Notes under the pieces: generated by a model
Database searches by the model: none
Seen by the model: the letters and a program-made list of their open reading frames with translations, nothing else
What the model was told of the DNA's origin: nothing
Source of the DNA: Phycisphaerae bacterium
GTDB taxonomy: Bacteria > Planctomycetota > Phycisphaerae > Sedimentisphaerales > Anaerobacaceae
Length of the DNA: 58,934 nt
Reading direction: 5' to 3'
Assembly: GCA_021736645.1 (NCBI GenBank)
Contig: JAIPFM010000161.1
Coordinates: 1 to 58,934 of the forward strand
Shown: in pieces, positions 1 through 8,835 of the stretch
Position numbering within the stretch: the first letter of the stretch is position 1
Layout: each line of letters starts with the position of its first letter
Translations under genes and position numbers: made by a program

Positions 1-509
1 TTCATGTCAGCAGACATGGCCCAACCCACTGCCAGGTTGTCTCCGCCGCCGCCTTCTTTGTACAGGGCCTCGATGTAGTAGGCCTGACCTGCGACCAGCG
101 AGATCGGGGCTGACTGCTCGGCGCCGTTTGACCAGGCTCTGGGGCCGGCCCAACTGTCCTCAAGCGCGATCAGTTGAGCATCAGCCACACTGTCGGTGGT
201 GCTCAACCACAGTTCACCGGCATCGTCCGTGGCAATCCAGAACGTGTAGTCGCCTGTGGTGTCCGGTGTGAGCCAGCCGTACACGCGACCGCCGAAGTTG
301 TCGGCGATGTTCGTGGGTGTCTCGAAGAGAGTCAGTTCATCGTCCCACGACGGATTGTCCGGAAAGGCGGCATTGCCGGTCAGGTCGGTAATGGCGGTTC
401 CGCCAATACCCTCCCAGACCTCGTACCTGATCGTGCCAGTGCCCTGGCCCAGGCATGTCAGTGCCATGCACAGAACACACCCAACTGCAACTAATTTTCT
501 ACTCAACAT
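1..509 (-). CDS. Secreted PA14-domain protein, N-terminal part (cut by window edge)
   Basis: This reading frame runs off the left edge; 169 codons are visible and there is no stop. The ATG at 509 is preceded by a weak GGGTGAG. The first 21 residues form a signal peptide (MLSRKL, then a hydrophobic stretch ending ALTCLGQ). The rest resembles a PA14 beta-barrel: an opening YEVWEGIGG, a DYTFWIATDDAGELWLS strand pair in the middle, and YYIEALYKEGGGGDNLAVGW near the edge. PA14 domains bind carbohydrates in many secreted proteins; whether a catalytic domain follows is outside the window. It reads away from the PQQ-propeller gene upstream. An open frame on the other strand over the same bases has no family likeness and is a shadow. 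Confidence 0.8.
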   Translation of the reverse strand, partial: MLSRKLVAVGCVLCMALTCLGQGTGTIRYEVWEGIGGTAITDLTGNAAFPDNPSWDDELTLFETPTNIADNFGGRVYGWLTPDTTGDYTFWIATDDAGELWLSTTDSVADAQLIALEDSWAGPRAWSNGAEQSAPISLVAGQAYYIEALYKEGGGGDNLAVGWAMSADM

Positions 510-1156
510 ATTACTCACCCTTCAAATAAATAATAATGTCAACTCAAGGACTTAACACGCCTGACCCACTGCCAGAAGCTGTCCAAGAAACTTCCAATTG
601 CATAAAATGCGACTCCAAATGAGTCGGATCTGTCAGATTGTGGTGCCAGTTCACCACCCTACACGTGCGCACATCCCCGGCTCCGCCTGCTTGCAGAAAT
701 GCCTTGCAATTTATAAAGACCCCTTGCCCAGGCTCAGACATTTCTCAGTACAGAGCACTCCCTGCGCTATAGCATATAAGCGATTATTAACCTAACGAAA
801 TGAACTGTCCACCATGAGAAAAATAACATCCTCCTTCTTCATCGAAACTCCTCGTTGTCCGCGCCCTGTTTGCACTGAAACGACTCCCCTGCGCACAAGG
901 GCAGAATCGACTTAATAGACCAATAACCATTATACTGTGACGATTTGACCACACAAGAAAATTATGTTTTTCTGGTCAATTCCTGGCCAAGTGATCGATG
1001 ATCCCACACCCGGATGCAGGGTGTCCGGAGGCCGTGTTGTGAGTAGAGTTCACTCCGGTCTATCCGGGCAAACAGGCATGTAGCAGGCTCTGTAAGGGCT
1101 CCATGGGGCCGAAAACAGGTTTTGATTAAGGTTTTGATTAAGGTTTTGAACGATGC
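510..1156. other. Intergenic region upstream of the PA14 gene
   Basis: These 647 bases separate two minus-strand genes. I find no convincing coding frame; the short frames of about 65 codons have no signal peptide, ribosome site or recognisable family. The half next to the PA14 gene should contain its promoter, but I could not find a clean -35/-10 pair. The far end carries a short tandem repeat, listed separately. Confidence 0.5.
1117..1149. repeat. 12-bp tandem repeat, about 2.75 copies
   Basis: The unit aggttttgatta occurs twice exactly and then once more in truncated form (aggttttga). It lies just downstream of the stop codon of the PQQ-propeller gene and is too short to suggest a function. 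Confidence 0.75.
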
Positions 1157-2467
1157 CTATTGCGGTTCAATTTTGTAGCACCAGAGCGTGTCGTGGTATC
1201 GCACATAGAGACGTCCGCTGTGGACCACAGGATGGGCCCAGGCGTCTGTGATTTTTTCTTCAGTGAGGCGGAACTGCCCCGTAATTTCGAGGCCGTCCGG
1301 TTCCGGTTTGACCAGGGCAACCGTGCCCTTTTCGTCAACAATGTAGAGCCGGTTGTCTGCGTAGACCGCGGCGCCTGTGGTCAGGTCTTTGAGTTCGTGT
1401 TGGGTCTGGCCCGTTTTCCAGTCAATGGCCATCCACCACTTGCATTGTCTGTATCCTGCGGCATAGAGCGTGTTTTTGACGAGCAGGCCTCCGCCGGTGA
1501 CCGCGTCAATGGGGCAGGTCCAGAGGTGTTCTGCCGTGACCGTATCGTCGGTGACAGTGAGTCGGTAGCAGCGACCGTTCTCTGCATAGGGCGTGCAATA
1601 GAAGATGCAGCCGCTGCCAAACACGGGCGTGGCTGCATTGACGCCGTGCGGATTGTTCAGGGGTACGGTCCACTGGAGCCTGCCCGTGTCTGCGTCCACG
1701 CCAAAGCCATGTGCAGATGAGCAACTGGCGATGAAACGGCGACCTTGCCATTCAAACAGGATCGGGGAGGCGTAGGAGGTTTTGTCTTCTTCAAGGGGTT
1801 CCGTGGTCCAGAGCGTCCGGCCCGTGTGTTTGTCCAGGGCCGCCATCAAGGCCTTTTTGCCGCCTGGTGTGACAATCAGGCGGTCTCCGTCTATGAGCAG
1901 ACACTCGCTCAAGGCCCAGGTGATATTTGTGCCCTGAAAAAGTTCCAGAATATTGAGATGCCAGACTTCTTTGCCGGAGGCGGCGTCCAGGCAGACCAGG
2001 CGGCCGTGGGCATTGAGGTGGTACACACGGCCCTCGGAAAAGGCGCAGCAGGCCCGCGATCCCGGGTAAGGCTTCTCCCAGGCCTTGCCGTTTTCGGTGT
2101 GCCACAGGGGAGTGCCGTTTCTATCAAACGCAAAGACAATCACATGGTCGCCAATGTCACCGGTAATGTAGATGGCGTCCCCTGCAATAATGGGCGAGGA
2201 CCACCCCTTGCCCAGGCCTTCACGTTTCCACAGGAGGGCCGGGCCCTGCGCGGGCCAACTGGTCAGAAGAGGGTCTTCACGGGCTATGCCGTCCCGGTTG
2301 GGACCACGCCACTGGGCCCAATCGGACTGAGATGTCGCGGTCGTGTCTTGTGCCTGAGACACAACCGCCGAACAGAGGCCGAGTATCAGGACCACGACAC
2401 CCATGAGGATTCGTATTTCCTTGAATTGCACGTGCGGGTCAGGCTGGTGTTTCGTTCGATACGTCAT
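1157..2467 (-). CDS. Secreted PQQ-like beta-propeller protein
   Basis: A protein of 436 residues. A hydrophobic signal segment (about residues 20-40, ending SQAQD) indicates export. It is followed by WAQWRGPNRDGI, a motif that commonly opens planctomycete PQQ-like propellers. The remainder consists of repeated beta-propeller blades with W-docking motifs such as LWHTENG, EVWHLNI and TLWTTEP. The ATG at 2467 has GAAGG about 10 bases upstream. Members of this family resemble BamB and quinoprotein dehydrogenases; no PQQ-dehydrogenase active site is evident, so a structural or binding role is more likely than oxidation. It is divergent from the glycosidase gene at 2667, with 199 bases between them, so the two may share a regulatory region. 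Substrate is unknown. Confidence 0.85.
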   Translation of the reverse strand: MTYRTKHQPDPHVQFKEIRILMGVVVLILGLCSAVVSQAQDTTATSQSDWAQWRGPNRDGIAREDPLLTSWPAQGPALLWKREGLGKGWSSPIIAGDAIYITGDIGDHVIVFAFDRNGTPLWHTENGKAWEKPYPGSRACCAFSEGRVYHLNAHGRLVCLDAASGKEVWHLNILELFQGTNITWALSECLLIDGDRLIVTPGGKKALMAALDKHTGRTLWTTEPLEEDKTSYASPILFEWQGRRFIASCSSAHGFGVDADTGRLQWTVPLNNPHGVNAATPVFGSGCIFYCTPYAENGRCYRLTVTDDTVTAEHLWTCPIDAVTGGGLLVKNTLYAAGYRQCKWWMAIDWKTGQTQHELKDLTTGAAVYADNRLYIVDEKGTVALVKPEPDGLEITGQFRLTEEKITDAWAHPVVHSGRLYVRYHDTLWCYKIEPQ

Positions 2468-2666
2468 GGGGCCAGACCTTCTTTCGTTTTGAAGGGTGTC
2501 AATTGCTTCTATTTACGTTGCTCAAGGATAAGGTTTGGGCAAGACAATGCAAGCCCAAATATGTGTGCTGTTCAGGGGGGCGATTTGAAGGCTTGTGATT
2601 GCCTTCGTGGTGAATTGGGGTTACAACAAGGGCGTTGGCATGAAATTCTCCAGATAGAAAGGTTCA

Positions 2667-5231
2667 ATGATGAGACAGATGCATGTGCTAATGTTGATGG
2701 GGTGGCTGAGTTGCTGCGCAGTGGTGCGTGCGGATTTGGTACCTTTTGTGATTCCTCTGGAGGTCGATTCAGAGTCCTGCATCCTTTGGCCTGTCAATGA
2801 GGCGATTCGACCTGACTCTGAACGCGTGACAGTGCGTGATGGACATTTCTTTTGTCGCGGCAGGGCCGTCCGTATTTGGGGTGTGAACCTGTCGTTTGGC
2901 GCGAATTTTCCTTCCCATGAGGAGGCCCGAACGGTCGCGGTGCGATTGGCCGCCAGTGGGGTCAACAGTGTGCGGTGTCACCACATGGATACGTCGGCCT
3001 GGCCGAGAGGGATTTGGGATGCGCAGAATCCCACGGCATTGTCCAGGGAGGCCCTGGACCGGTTGGACTACTTCATCGATCAATTGGCCAGGCAGGGCAT
3101 CTACACGAATATCAACCTGCATGTGGGCCATGCGCATAGCCGGTATATTAAGGAAGTGCCTGACACTGGACATAACTACGACAAGGTGTACAACCTCTTT
3201 ACCCCCGCATTGATTGAGGCTCAGAAAGACTATGCACGGTCGATCTTGACCCATGTGAATGCGTACCGGGAGGTGACCTATGCCCAGGATCCGGCTGTGG
3301 CATTCGTGGAGATTACCAATGAGAACAGTTTTTTCATGTGGGACGGGGACGAAACGCTCCGTACGCTCAAGCCCTATTATGCGGGTCTATTGCAGGCGCA
3401 GTACAATGGGTGGCTCAAGACAAGGTATGGTACCAGAGTAAAACTGGCTGGGGCCTGGTCTCAGGGGGTGAGCCCTCTGGGAGAGACACTTCTGGTAAAT
3501 GGCGACTTGTCCCAAATGCGAGAAGGGGTGCCCTTGGAATGGAAGTTGGAGCAGCATGATGGCAGTCAGGCTGACATCATCCGGATGGATCAGGGGATTC
3601 GTGTAGACATTGTCAAGCATGACGGCACGGGGTGGCATTTGCAGTTCAACCAGGGAGACCTGGGGCTGACGCAGGGACAGTATTATACGGTGATGTTCGA
3701 GTCTCGCAGTGATCGAGCCAGATCCATTAATTGCCTGGTGAGTCAGGCCCATGATCCCTGGAAGGGATTGGGATTGTCCCGTACGATTCAATTGAACCCT
3801 GAGTGGCAATCCATCAGGCTGGGATTTTTGGCCGTTGATGGGGATACCAATGCGAGGGTGTCACTTTCCTTTGGAGAGGATGACACGGCCTTTGAGCTGC
3901 GTGGGTTGGCAATGCATGCGGGCGGGCAGGTCGGGCTCGAGCCCCAGGAATCCTGGGGTTCCGGGACCATCAGACTCTATGCCGACAATGAGAGCGATAC
4001 GCGCGAACTGGACCGTGCAGTCTTTCTGGCTGAGACTGAGAAGGCCTTTTTCGACCAGATGCGGGAGTTTATCAGGGAGGACCTGGGGTGCAGGGCGCTG
4101 GTGACCGGCACGATTGTATTTGGACCTTTGGGCATGTATGCACAGAGCGGCATGGATTATGTGGATGCCCATGCGTATTGGCAGCATCCCCAGTTTCCCG
4201 GTACGCCCTGGGATGCCGGGAATTGGCTGGTGAGGCAGAAGCCCATGGTGGATTTTCCCCAGGAGGCGACCTTGTTTGCATTGGCAGCCCAGCGTCTGGC
4301 TGGCAAACCGTTTACAGTGAGCGAGTATAATCATCCAGCCCCTCTGGATTCCCAGGCCGCGTGTGTGCCCATGCTGAGTGCATTTGCTTCGGCTCAAGAT
4401 TGGGATGGGATCTGGCTCTACACGTATTCGCATGGCAACACCGACTGGGGGCGGTCCTACTTGAGCAGTTACTTTGATATAGACTCCAATCCGGCAAAAT
4501 GGGGATTCATGCGCAGCGGGGCAGACATTTTTAGACGCAGAGGTGTGAATGTCCTGGGGCACAGGTCTGAGGTGGCCTTGAGTGAGCATGCGTCAGGGCG
4601 GCTGACGAGCCTGGCTCAGCACCAGAGGCGATTTGGCGCCGATTTGTTTTCAGCCCTGGCCAGTGAGTACGGTATGGGCCGAAGCAACCTGCTGACCGTG
4701 CAGCTTTCTGCAATGCTATCCGGCAAGAGCACGATCAGACCGGTTTTGGAACCGGAATCGAAGATGACTTGGGGTGTCGAGGACGGCAAGGGCCTGTTTG
4801 CAGTGGAGAGTGATGCAGGTCGAGTCGCTGTGGGGCATGCCTCTTTGTTTGACCGGATTACCCAGGGTGCGATACAGATGCACAGCCCCGAACACATAGC
4901 CCTCACAGTAACCACATTGGATGGGCATGCCCTGGATCAAACACAAAAGATGCTCATCGCAGCCTGCGGACGCAGTGAGAATACAGGCATGATTTTTGAC
5001 GAAGAGAGGACTACGGTGGGGCGCCACTGGGGGCAGGCGCCTGTGTTGATCGAACCGGTCGAGGGTGTGATTCGCCTGCCAAAAGCACACTGGCAGGCCT
5101 GGGCTCTGGACGCCTCCGGGAGGAAGAAGAGACCTGTGCCTCTGGAAGCCACTGACCAATCATTTGAGTTGATCCTGTCCGGTGCCTATCAGACTATGTG
5201 GTATCTGCTCGTTCAAGAGGAGTCGCGTTAG
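2667..5231 (+). CDS. Secreted clan GH-A glycoside hydrolase (GH5-like) with inserted binding-type domain
   Basis: A protein of 854 residues with a signal peptide of about 22 residues. The first part (about 50-265) looks like the N-terminal half of a GH-A (beta/alpha)8 barrel: IWGVNL, GVNSVRCHHMD, then VEITNEN with the likely acid/base Glu219 in the standard NE position. Residues about 275-420 look like a CBM4/9-type beta-sandwich (LVNGDLSQ opening). The barrel then resumes and carries the likely nucleophile Glu553 in FTVSEYNHP, followed by DGIWLYTYSHG. The C-terminal 200 residues look like beta-rich accessory domains. An AAAGG precedes two adjacent ATGs; the first was used. The substrate cannot be told from sequence. 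The neighbouring PQQ propeller and PA14 protein fit extracellular polysaccharide breakdown. Confidence 0.8.
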   Translation: MMRQMHVLMLMGWLSCCAVVRADLVPFVIPLEVDSESCILWPVNEAIRPDSERVTVRDGHFFCRGRAVRIWGVNLSFGANFPSHEEARTVAVRLAASGVNSVRCHHMDTSAWPRGIWDAQNPTALSREALDRLDYFIDQLARQGIYTNINLHVGHAHSRYIKEVPDTGHNYDKVYNLFTPALIEAQKDYARSILTHVNAYREVTYAQDPAVAFVEITNENSFFMWDGDETLRTLKPYYAGLLQAQYNGWLKTRYGTRVKLAGAWSQGVSPLGETLLVNGDLSQMREGVPLEWKLEQHDGSQADIIRMDQGIRVDIVKHDGTGWHLQFNQGDLGLTQGQYYTVMFESRSDRARSINCLVSQAHDPWKGLGLSRTIQLNPEWQSIRLGFLAVDGDTNARVSLSFGEDDTAFELRGLAMHAGGQVGLEPQESWGSGTIRLYADNESDTRELDRAVFLAETEKAFFDQMREFIREDLGCRALVTGTIVFGPLGMYAQSGMDYVDAHAYWQHPQFPGTPWDAGNWLVRQKPMVDFPQEATLFALAAQRLAGKPFTVSEYNHPAPLDSQAACVPMLSAFASAQDWDGIWLYTYSHGNTDWGRSYLSSYFDIDSNPAKWGFMRSGADIFRRRGVNVLGHRSEVALSEHASGRLTSLAQHQRRFGADLFSALASEYGMGRSNLLTVQLSAMLSGKSTIRPVLEPESKMTWGVEDGKGLFAVESDAGRVAVGHASLFDRITQGAIQMHSPEHIALTVTTLDGHALDQTQKMLIAACGRSENTGMIFDEERTTVGRHWGQAPVLIEPVEGVIRLPKAHWQAWALDASGRKKRPVPLEATDQSFELILSGAYQTMWYLLVQEESR

Positions 5232-5992
5232 ATTCTCGAACTCTGTCGCTTTTTCAAAGCGGTTCACGGTGCCAGGTCTACAGTTGATGGAATAAACCAG
5301 ATTTTACAGGATTCACCTGTGAACCACACTTTTGCCCACTTGGCCAAAGTGTTGCCTTTTTATTGGTCCTCCTTTCAAGCGGATCGGGATTATTCTGGCC
5401 ATAAGCACTGTTTATCACTCAAAAACGGCATACCCGTGGTATCGGTCTCAATTGGCAGGGCTATTGGCTCGATGAAAGTGCAGATGACGTGTGATCTACC
5501 GACCCATGTGATCGGTGTTTGGCTCCTTGAAATCCGGAAGAATACACAGTTCGGTTTGGTGCTTGTGTGAAAATTTTTTCACAAACTGTGATGTTTTTTA
5601 TGATTTATTTGGGGCGCATGACCTTGGGAGTCTGTCATTTCTATGAGTGGCGATCTTGACCATGCCAGAGGAATTAACGGTTGTAGTGTGGGCTTTCAAT
5701 CGTGCCAGGGTCAGGATTTCAGAAATTTGAACTGCGATCTTATCGGGGCCTGGCGAAAAAGTGTTAATCTGGTTTCAAAGGCCTGTTTTTACTGAATTCT
5801 AGAATTTTATGATGCAATGTTCTCTTATTGCTCCGATTGTGTAGACCTGCAATGTGATTAATCCTTGTGATTAAATGGTAAAATAGGTAAAATAAGCAAG
5901 TTGAATATTGCAGACGAGAGGTCTAAGAGTCAAATGCTCTGACAGATTTTGTGGTTTGAGGCATTAAACGCCTGATTCATGGAGACGTACTT
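5232..5992. other. Long AT-rich intergenic region before the lipoprotein gene
   Basis: These 761 bases hold no gene I can support; an 83-codon frame at 5319-5570 has no ribosome site and no family likeness. The notable content is an array of TGTGA/TCACA half-sites (listed separately), a pair of direct repeats tgtgattaa at 5853 and 5866, and a 9-bp tandem duplication ggtaaaata at 5877-5894. A weak promoter candidate (TTGAAT at 5901, 17 bases, TAAGAG at 5924) lies about 65 bases ahead of the lipoprotein start. Confidence 0.45.
5566..5591. promoter_or_regulatory. Alternating TGTGA / TCACA half-sites
   Basis: TGTGA at 5566-5570, TCACA at 5579-5583 and TGTGA at 5587-5591 form two overlapping inverted repeats. 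The first is an uninterrupted palindrome with arms of 8 bases and the second has a 3-base centre. The half-sites match those recognised by CRP/FNR-family regulators, but the 8-base spacing differs from the usual 6 of CRP. The site lies more than 400 bases ahead of the next gene start, which weakens an operator role. Confidence 0.3.
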
Positions 5993-6850
5993 ATGAAAAT
6001 ACTGAATTATTTGCTCCTTTTGGCCACGGTTGTTGGGTTGGTAGGCTGTTCAAGCTACTATACAACGCCTGCAAATAGTTATCTTCGCGTGGGCTATGAT
6101 TTGTCCCAGGTGGATCAGGTGGGTATGGTCAATGTGGTAGGTGCTGTGCAGTCTGATGTGGTCAGCAAGCAGATTGAAGATGCCTTTACTGCTCAAATAC
6201 TCCAAAAGGGCTATGCACCCGTGGTGAGTGAGTTTCTGACTCGTCAACTCATGCAAATCCAGTTTGAAGGTTCAACCATGTCTCCTGAGGTATTTGCCAT
6301 TGAGGCAGGTCGGGCTTTGGATTATTCAACCATGCTGGTCATCAATGTGCCAAACTTCAGTGATGAAATTAGCATCACGGCAAAATTGTTGGACGTTAAA
6401 TCAGGCAGTGTCATCTGGATCGGGCAAAACTCTACAACCAGAAAGAGCACTTCAAGCCGTGGCGGAAGCTGGTTCAAGAGCAAAGAAGACGCGTATGCCT
6501 CTGAATTTGAGAATGCCATGATGCAGTATAATACACAGGCCTATCAGACGCCTCAGGGATATGGCGGCATGGGCCAGATGTTGACATCAGAGGATGAACG
6601 GCAGGTGTATGAACTGATTGCCAGTATTTGCGACAGTTTGCCACTCAAGCCCGTGGGATGGCAGCCTTCACCATATCAGCCACAGATTCCACAGTATTCG
6701 CAGCCTGCTCCTGTTCAGCCGACCGCGCCTCAGGTTCAGCGTCCTGCAGAAACTCCGATTCAAGCGCCTGTCTTCCAGCCGCAACCTACGCCACAGCCCA
6801 CAAAGCCGCGCACAACGCGTAAGTTCCGTTGGAGAGATCTGATTGACTAA
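5993..6850 (+). CDS. Lipoprotein with Pro/Gln-rich tail, weakly CsgG-like
   Basis: A protein of 285 residues. A lipoprotein signal peptide ends with the lipobox LVGC (Cys19). The middle (about 30-215) has the alternating pattern of CsgG/LpoB-type periplasmic domains (VDQVGMVNVVG, then STMLVINV and a GSVIWIG strand). CsgG-like lipoproteins act in outer-membrane export or as cell-wall synthase activators; the similarity here is only by eye. The last 65 residues are rich in Pro and Gln and end in a basic TTRKFRWRD, which could reach through or bind the cell wall. It is a single-gene unit: a long upstream gap and a strong terminator right behind it. Function is unassigned. Confidence 0.7.
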   Translation: MKILNYLLLLATVVGLVGCSSYYTTPANSYLRVGYDLSQVDQVGMVNVVGAVQSDVVSKQIEDAFTAQILQKGYAPVVSEFLTRQLMQIQFEGSTMSPEVFAIEAGRALDYSTMLVINVPNFSDEISITAKLLDVKSGSVIWIGQNSTTRKSTSSRGGSWFKSKEDAYASEFENAMMQYNTQAYQTPQGYGGMGQMLTSEDERQVYELIASICDSLPLKPVGWQPSPYQPQIPQYSQPAPVQPTAPQVQRPAETPIQAPVFQPQPTPQPTKPRTTRKFRWRDLID

Positions 6851-6877
6851 GCACAGGCATTAACATCGAGATCATTA

Positions 6878-6908
6878 AAAGGCCCATTTTAGGATGGGCT
6901 TTTTTTTT
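6878..6908 (+). terminator. Intrinsic terminator after the lipoprotein gene
   Basis: The arms gcccat (6882-6887) and atgggc (6894-6899) enclose a 6-base loop. An A-rich run precedes the stem and nine T residues follow it, the classic rho-independent form. Confidence 0.85.
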
Positions 6909-7101
6909 GCCAAGGGGTGTGCCGGGCGGGGCGCATACCTGCGAAGCCACGCTGTCTTGATCGGGATCAATGCTTGGGGGACTGTCGGTCTTTAAACACA
7001 TGATAAAGGGCATGGCTGGGCCAGCCCTTGGATGTTCAATTCACTATGAAACAAGACATGAGATCATCCTCTGCACCGTTGAAGCCGGGCAGAGGTGACG
7101 C

Positions 7102-7800
7102 CTAGTTGTTGTGCAGGCTGTTCGAGTTTTCGCTGGACTTGACCAGGAGACGCTGGCAGCTGTCGCATGGACAGGCGCCCACCTGTTTCAGGTGTGATGT
7201 GCCGGCTATACGCTTGGTTTCTGTCATGTTAGCGCCTTTGGCTTCCATCTTTCTCAAGGCCATTTTGCCCTCGTGGCTGTCGTGTGAGCCCACAGCATCT
7301 GTGACCACAGTGACAGGCTTGTGACGCTGCAATAACCCCAGGACTGTCGCAGCCACTGATTCTTCGACGGAGGTACCGATCACGATAAACTCGCCAACAC
7401 GAATTTCGCTGAGCAGTCGATCAATGCGCGGTTCGTCAAATGGATCATGGCAACGGTTGGGCAGAATCACCTGCTTGTATTGTCTGAGCATTTCACGGGG
7501 CAGGTCTGTATTGTTGTCCGCGGCAAAACTCAGATGATTGCCCAGGAGGGTGTATCCCACCTTCTGGTGTCCGCCGTTGAGGTGAAAGGCTGCCCGTGTG
7601 GGGTCGTCAGAATGGACGTCACACATGGAGATGACTGGGATTTCGTGTGTTCTGGCCCAGGCCATCATACGACGAATGTGAGCCAGTACCCGTCTGTGAT
7701 TTCGAATACAGGCTGTTCCCGAGGCCAACAGGAAGTCTCTTTGCGTGTTTATATCCAAGAGAACCTGTCTACGCCGAGCTCTGACCAATTGAAGTAGCAT
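7102..7800 (-). CDS. Isochorismatase-fold protein with altered catalytic residues
   Basis: A protein of 232 residues with the Rossmann-like layout of the isochorismatase/nicotinamidase superfamily: LLDINTQRDF near the start (Asp16 at the catalytic Asp position), FIVIGTSVEESVAATV and VTVVTDAVGSHD later. The family normally uses an Asp-Lys-Cys triad. Here the Cys position is Ser148, and the Lys position (PNRCHDPF) has Asn or Arg. The protein also ends with CPCDSC (Cys210, 212, 215), which looks like a small metal site and is not usual for the family. It may be a pseudo-enzyme or have a different chemistry. The gene stands alone, converging on the lipoprotein gene. The fold assignment is firmer than any activity. 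Confidence 0.7.
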   Translation of the reverse strand: MLLQLVRARRRQVLLDINTQRDFLLASGTACIRNHRRVLAHIRRMMAWARTHEIPVISMCDVHSDDPTRAAFHLNGGHQKVGYTLLGNHLSFAADNNTDLPREMLRQYKQVILPNRCHDPFDEPRIDRLLSEIRVGEFIVIGTSVEESVAATVLGLLQRHKPVTVVTDAVGSHDSHEGKMALRKMEAKGANMTETKRIAGTSHLKQVGACPCDSCQRLLVKSSENSNSLHNN

Positions 7801-7942
7801 CGTTCAGACATCCTTTCTAAGACCTCAGCGAATCCAAACACAATTTAGATACGCCCAGAATAATCATACAGTTCACTCGGCTTTATCGAACCATTCAGAC
7901 GACTGCTTGACCAGTCTTTGTCCAGAGAGACACAGTTCTCGC

Positions 7943-7972
7943 TTGTCGTCGTACCTGGATAGCGACTATAAT
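7943..7972 (+). promoter_or_regulatory. Sigma-70-type promoter for trmB
   Basis: TTGTCG at 7943-7948, an 18-base spacer and a perfect TATAAT at 7967-7972, about 60 bases ahead of the trmB start. Confidence 0.55.
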
Positions 7973-8031
7973 TCTGAGCGTTTTTTCAGTGTTATTGTTT
8001 GTTCATGAACTTATTATAGGAATCAGAATAC

Positions 8032-8673
8032 ATGCCAAGGCCTTTAAAATACTATCCATCAGTTGTCATTGATCCTGAGACTATATCCGATAAACTATCC
8101 TTCTCAGACCTGTTCGGTCGCAACGCACCTGTGCACATTGAAATTGGATCCGGCAAGGGCACGTTCATTGTGACTCAAGCCACAGCCCAGCCCGATGCAG
8201 ATTTTCTGGGCATTGAGTGGGCCAGCAAGTACTATCGATATGCCATTGATCGGGTTGGACGGTGGAGTCTTAAGAATGTTCGTCTGCTTCGGACCGATGC
8301 AGCCATCTTTCTGGCAGACCATGTCAACGACCAATCCGTGAGTGTCATTCATCTGTACTTTCCCGATCCTTGGCCCAAAAAACGTCATCACAAACGGCGT
8401 TTTGTCAATCAATCCAATATTGAACAGGTCTATCGCATCCTGGTGCCCAAAGGCGTTTTCAAAATGGCCACAGACCACGCAGACTACTTTGAACAGATGC
8501 AGACTGTCGTAAAGGAAAACTCTGAAAAATTTGAGATTGTCGAGTTCCTGCCCACTGCAGGTGCACAGACCGGCGAGTGGGTTGGCACCAACTTCGAACG
8601 CAAGTATCTGAAAGAGGAGAGGTCTGTGTATACGCTGGCCGTGATGAAAAAAGCACTAACCAGTCCTATTTGA
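8032..8673 (+). CDS. trmB: tRNA (guanine-N7-)-methyltransferase TrmB
   Basis: A protein of 213 residues, normal for the family. TrmB methylates G46 in the variable loop of tRNA using S-adenosylmethionine. Diagnostic motifs are in order: IEIGSGKGTF (SAM-binding motif I), LYFPDPWPKKRHHKRRF (family signature with the catalytic Asp) and the C-terminal TNFERK, the guanine/SAM-binding TxxE-type motif. The gene has its own promoter with a perfect -10 box. Oddly, the DNA coding for the last motif, with about 110 bases of downstream sequence, recurs twice behind the gene as decayed copies (see the two repeat entries). Confidence 0.95.
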   Translation: MPRPLKYYPSVVIDPETISDKLSFSDLFGRNAPVHIEIGSGKGTFIVTQATAQPDADFLGIEWASKYYRYAIDRVGRWSLKNVRLLRTDAAIFLADHVNDQSVSVIHLYFPDPWPKKRHHKRRFVNQSNIEQVYRILVPKGVFKMATDHADYFEQMQTVVKENSEKFEIVEFLPTAGAQTGEWVGTNFERKYLKEERSVYTLAVMKKALTSPI

Positions 8674-8835
8674 AATCCTGTATTTTTTCAAAGATCACAG
8701 GGTAGTGCCGTTGGGAAGTCTAGGCGCAACGGGTTTTGAGCCAAAAAAACCAGGTATAGCATTTCATAGAAGACCAGGAAGAAAATTGAAAAGGTCTAGG
8801 CAAGCCTGTGAAATTGGGAGTTTTTTGCGTTCCAT

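Noticed and set aside
1745..2800. Open plus-strand frame of 351 codons antisense to the PQQ propeller gene
   Set aside because: It mirrors the codon structure of the real gene, has no domain likeness, and overlaps the real glycosidase start.
5319..5570. Open frame of 83 codons in the long intergenic region
   Set aside because: It has no ribosome site, no signal peptide and no family likeness, and it runs into the palindromic half-sites.
6957..6970. TTGAT-N4-ATCAA, a perfect FNR-type site
   Set aside because: It sits between the 3' ends of two converging genes, with no start codon in reach. A single 10-base match is expected by chance.
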